Origin: Methylotenera sp.
GTDB taxonomy: Bacteria; Pseudomonadota; Gammaproteobacteria; Burkholderiales; Methylophilaceae
Direction of reading: 5' to 3'
DNA: 64,000 bases
NCBI GenBank assembly: GCA_030652995.1
Contig: JAUSAG010000018.1
Coordinates: forward strand, 1 to 64,000
The notes under the pieces are model-generated. The model saw only the letters and a list, made by a program, of their open reading frames with translations. It did no database searches and was not told where the DNA came from. Shown piece after piece: positions 62,944 to 64,000 of this stretch; positions within the stretch are counted from its first letter, which is position 1, and the number at the start of each line of letters is the position of its first letter. The position numbers and the translations under genes are program-made.

Positions 62944-64000
62944 ATGTCTACTATCAGACTCAAAGCTGAGAACGTTATGACCCCACCCCCAACCTTAAAA
63001 ATTGAGTACCTACCAAATAGCAAGTACGTTTTGGCTAAAGAGCTTCATGGAGGTATGGGGACGGTCTACAAATTATTCCCGATATCCAGCGGGGGGGGAA
63101 CTATTGCACTGAAGATAATCAAGGGGAAAAGTAGTATCAAGGCTTTTGATACCGAGTGTGAGGCTTGGTTCTCCGTTGCATACCATCCAAACATCGCGCG
63201 ACCCATTGCATTTGGAAGTTGGAAAAGCTTACCAAGCATTGCTATAGAGTGGTATCCCCTGACACTAGACACGCTGAACCCTAAGAGTCTTTCTGGATAT
63301 CAGTTGCAGAGCATTATATCTGGCGTAATAAGTGCTCTGAGCTTTTCTTATAAAGCTAAGGGGCTTATCCATCAAGACATTAAGCCTGCAAATATTTTGA
63401 TTGATAAGTCTGGTAAACCCCGTCTAAGTGACTTTGGATTGGCTCGCTGTGTTGCTGCTACTATCAAGGATCGCATTGCTTTGGGTGCTGGAAATATACC
63501 AAAATCAACATCTAGGGAGTTGTCCGGCACGCCTTTTTATATGGCTCCTGAACTATGGGATGGCGCTGTGCCATCAATAAAAACTGACATATTTTCTCTA
63601 GGTGTGACTTTCTACCAATTTCTCACTAAACAACACCCTTATGTTGAAAATTCATCCTCTCATGTTCTACAAGGTGAAATGCTTATGGAACCACTAACAT
63701 CAAGTGTTTTTATGCTTGGTGATCTAGGGGCTCAAGTTGTACACTTTCTAAGTAAATGCTTGTCATTAGACCCCCAAAAACGTTACCAATCGTACGATGA
63801 AATGATTATTGATGCACCTTGGATTAAGCTCTCGAACCCTTCCACTGAATGGACTGTTGCTCAGTCTGAAATTATTGCAGGTTCCGCTCAATTCTTTCGT
63901 AACAAAGGTGATATAAAAAAGGCACTTTCTGTTTTGGAAGGTGCTCTCGATCTTAGGCCTAAGGATGTCATTCTCATTGAAGAATTGGCAAACTTGCATG
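62944..64000 (+). CDS. Hanks-type Ser/Thr protein kinase with TPR-like C-terminus (partial)
   Basis: Open frame from ATG 62944 to the window edge, 352 residues seen, no stop. Kinase motifs in order: glycine loop GGMGTVY (36-42), invariant Lys57 (ALKII), HQDIKPANI with catalytic Asp145, DFG at 163-165, GTPFYMAPE ending at 203, and the R in QKRYQS. From about 315 on, SAQFFRNKGDIKKALSVLEG and ALDLRPKDVILIEE look like a tetratricopeptide repeat. Start ATG 62977 is possible; neither has a strong ribosome site. A cytoplasmic kinase; partner and target unknown, and the end lies outside the window. Confidence 0.92.
   Translation, partial: MSTIRLKAENVMTPPPTLKIEYLPNSKYVLAKELHGGMGTVYKLFPISSGGGTIALKIIKGKSSIKAFDTECEAWFSVAYHPNIARPIAFGSWKSLPSIAIEWYPLTLDTLNPKSLSGYQLQSIISGVISALSFSYKAKGLIHQDIKPANILIDKSGKPRLSDFGLARCVAATIKDRIALGAGNIPKSTSRELSGTPFYMAPELWDGAVPSIKTDIFSLGVTFYQFLTKQHPYVENSSSHVLQGEMLMEPLTSSVFMLGDLGAQVVHFLSKCLSLDPQKRYQSYDEMIIDAPWIKLSNPSTEWTVAQSEIIAGSAQFFRNKGDIKKALSVLEGALDLRPKDVILIEELANLH

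Noticed and set aside
1-64000. CRISPR array
   Set aside because: No regularly spaced direct repeats of 24-40 bp with unique spacers were seen; the island repeats are inverted or isolated.

Overview
The window looks like chromosomal DNA of a methylotrophic betaproteobacterium of the Methylophilaceae (Methylotenera-like). Three things point there: a lanthanide-type methanol dehydrogenase cluster (xoxF, xoxJ, xoxG and a second cytochrome c), a soluble NAD-dependent formate dehydrogenase (fdsGBA, fdhD, fdsD) divergent from molybdenum cofactor genes (moaA, mobA, moeA), and betaproteobacterial families such as DUF3579 and PEP-CTERM proteins. Base composition is AT-leaning. Assignments rest on reading motifs by eye; no database was searched.

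Layout. 1-224: tail of an IS200/IS605 TnpA. 250-9876: core housekeeping genes (pyrC; the rsmI-lpoA-yraN-dolP envelope cluster with a frameshifted yraN; trxA-rho-rpmE). 9941-26471: glycosyltransferase-like membrane protein, formate dehydrogenase and Mo cofactor genes, tonB plus an orphan histidine kinase, bcp, phoH, lplT. 26512-32421: ndh and the xox methanol oxidation block. 32710-40396: pip, a BrkB-cNMP fusion, a TPR/2OG-oxygenase-like protein, a sugar nucleotidyltransferase and small genes, with a TTAA-flanked MITE candidate.

From about 40471 the window becomes accessory DNA. Two diverged direct repeats of about 280 bp (40471 and 44311) each begin with the 3' part of a tRNA-Ile(CAU)-like gene, as left over by integration at a tRNA. 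Between them lie a GNAT/DUF1778 toxin-antitoxin pair, a broken serine recombinase ending in a copy of the IS200/IS605 3' end, a MipA/OmpV gene and a decapitated EAL protein. Right of the second repeat is a satellite- or ICE-like block read leftwards: HNH nuclease, XRE-like regulator, a three-gene operon with a GIY-YIG-like protein behind a palindromic operator, a GC-rich segment, a tyrosine integrase and a VapE-type helicase. No capsid, tail or terminase gene is visible. Further right come a lipoprotein pair, two PEP-CTERM proteins, an ardB antirestriction gene split by an IS21-family element, several small unknown genes, and a Hanks-type kinase with TPR-like sequence that runs off the window end.

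How the genes work together. XoxF, XoxG and XoxJ oxidise methanol in the periplasm; Fds oxidises formate to CO2 in the cytoplasm and makes NADH, which Ndh can feed to the quinone pool. MoaA, MobA and MoeA make the molybdenum cofactor Fds needs. The accessory half is a nested set of integrations and deletions at one tRNA locus, with anti-restriction, toxin-antitoxin and possible defence cargo. The least explained parts are the kinase operon at the right edge, the 46156-47767 operon and a family of C-rich inverted repeats seen only in the island.
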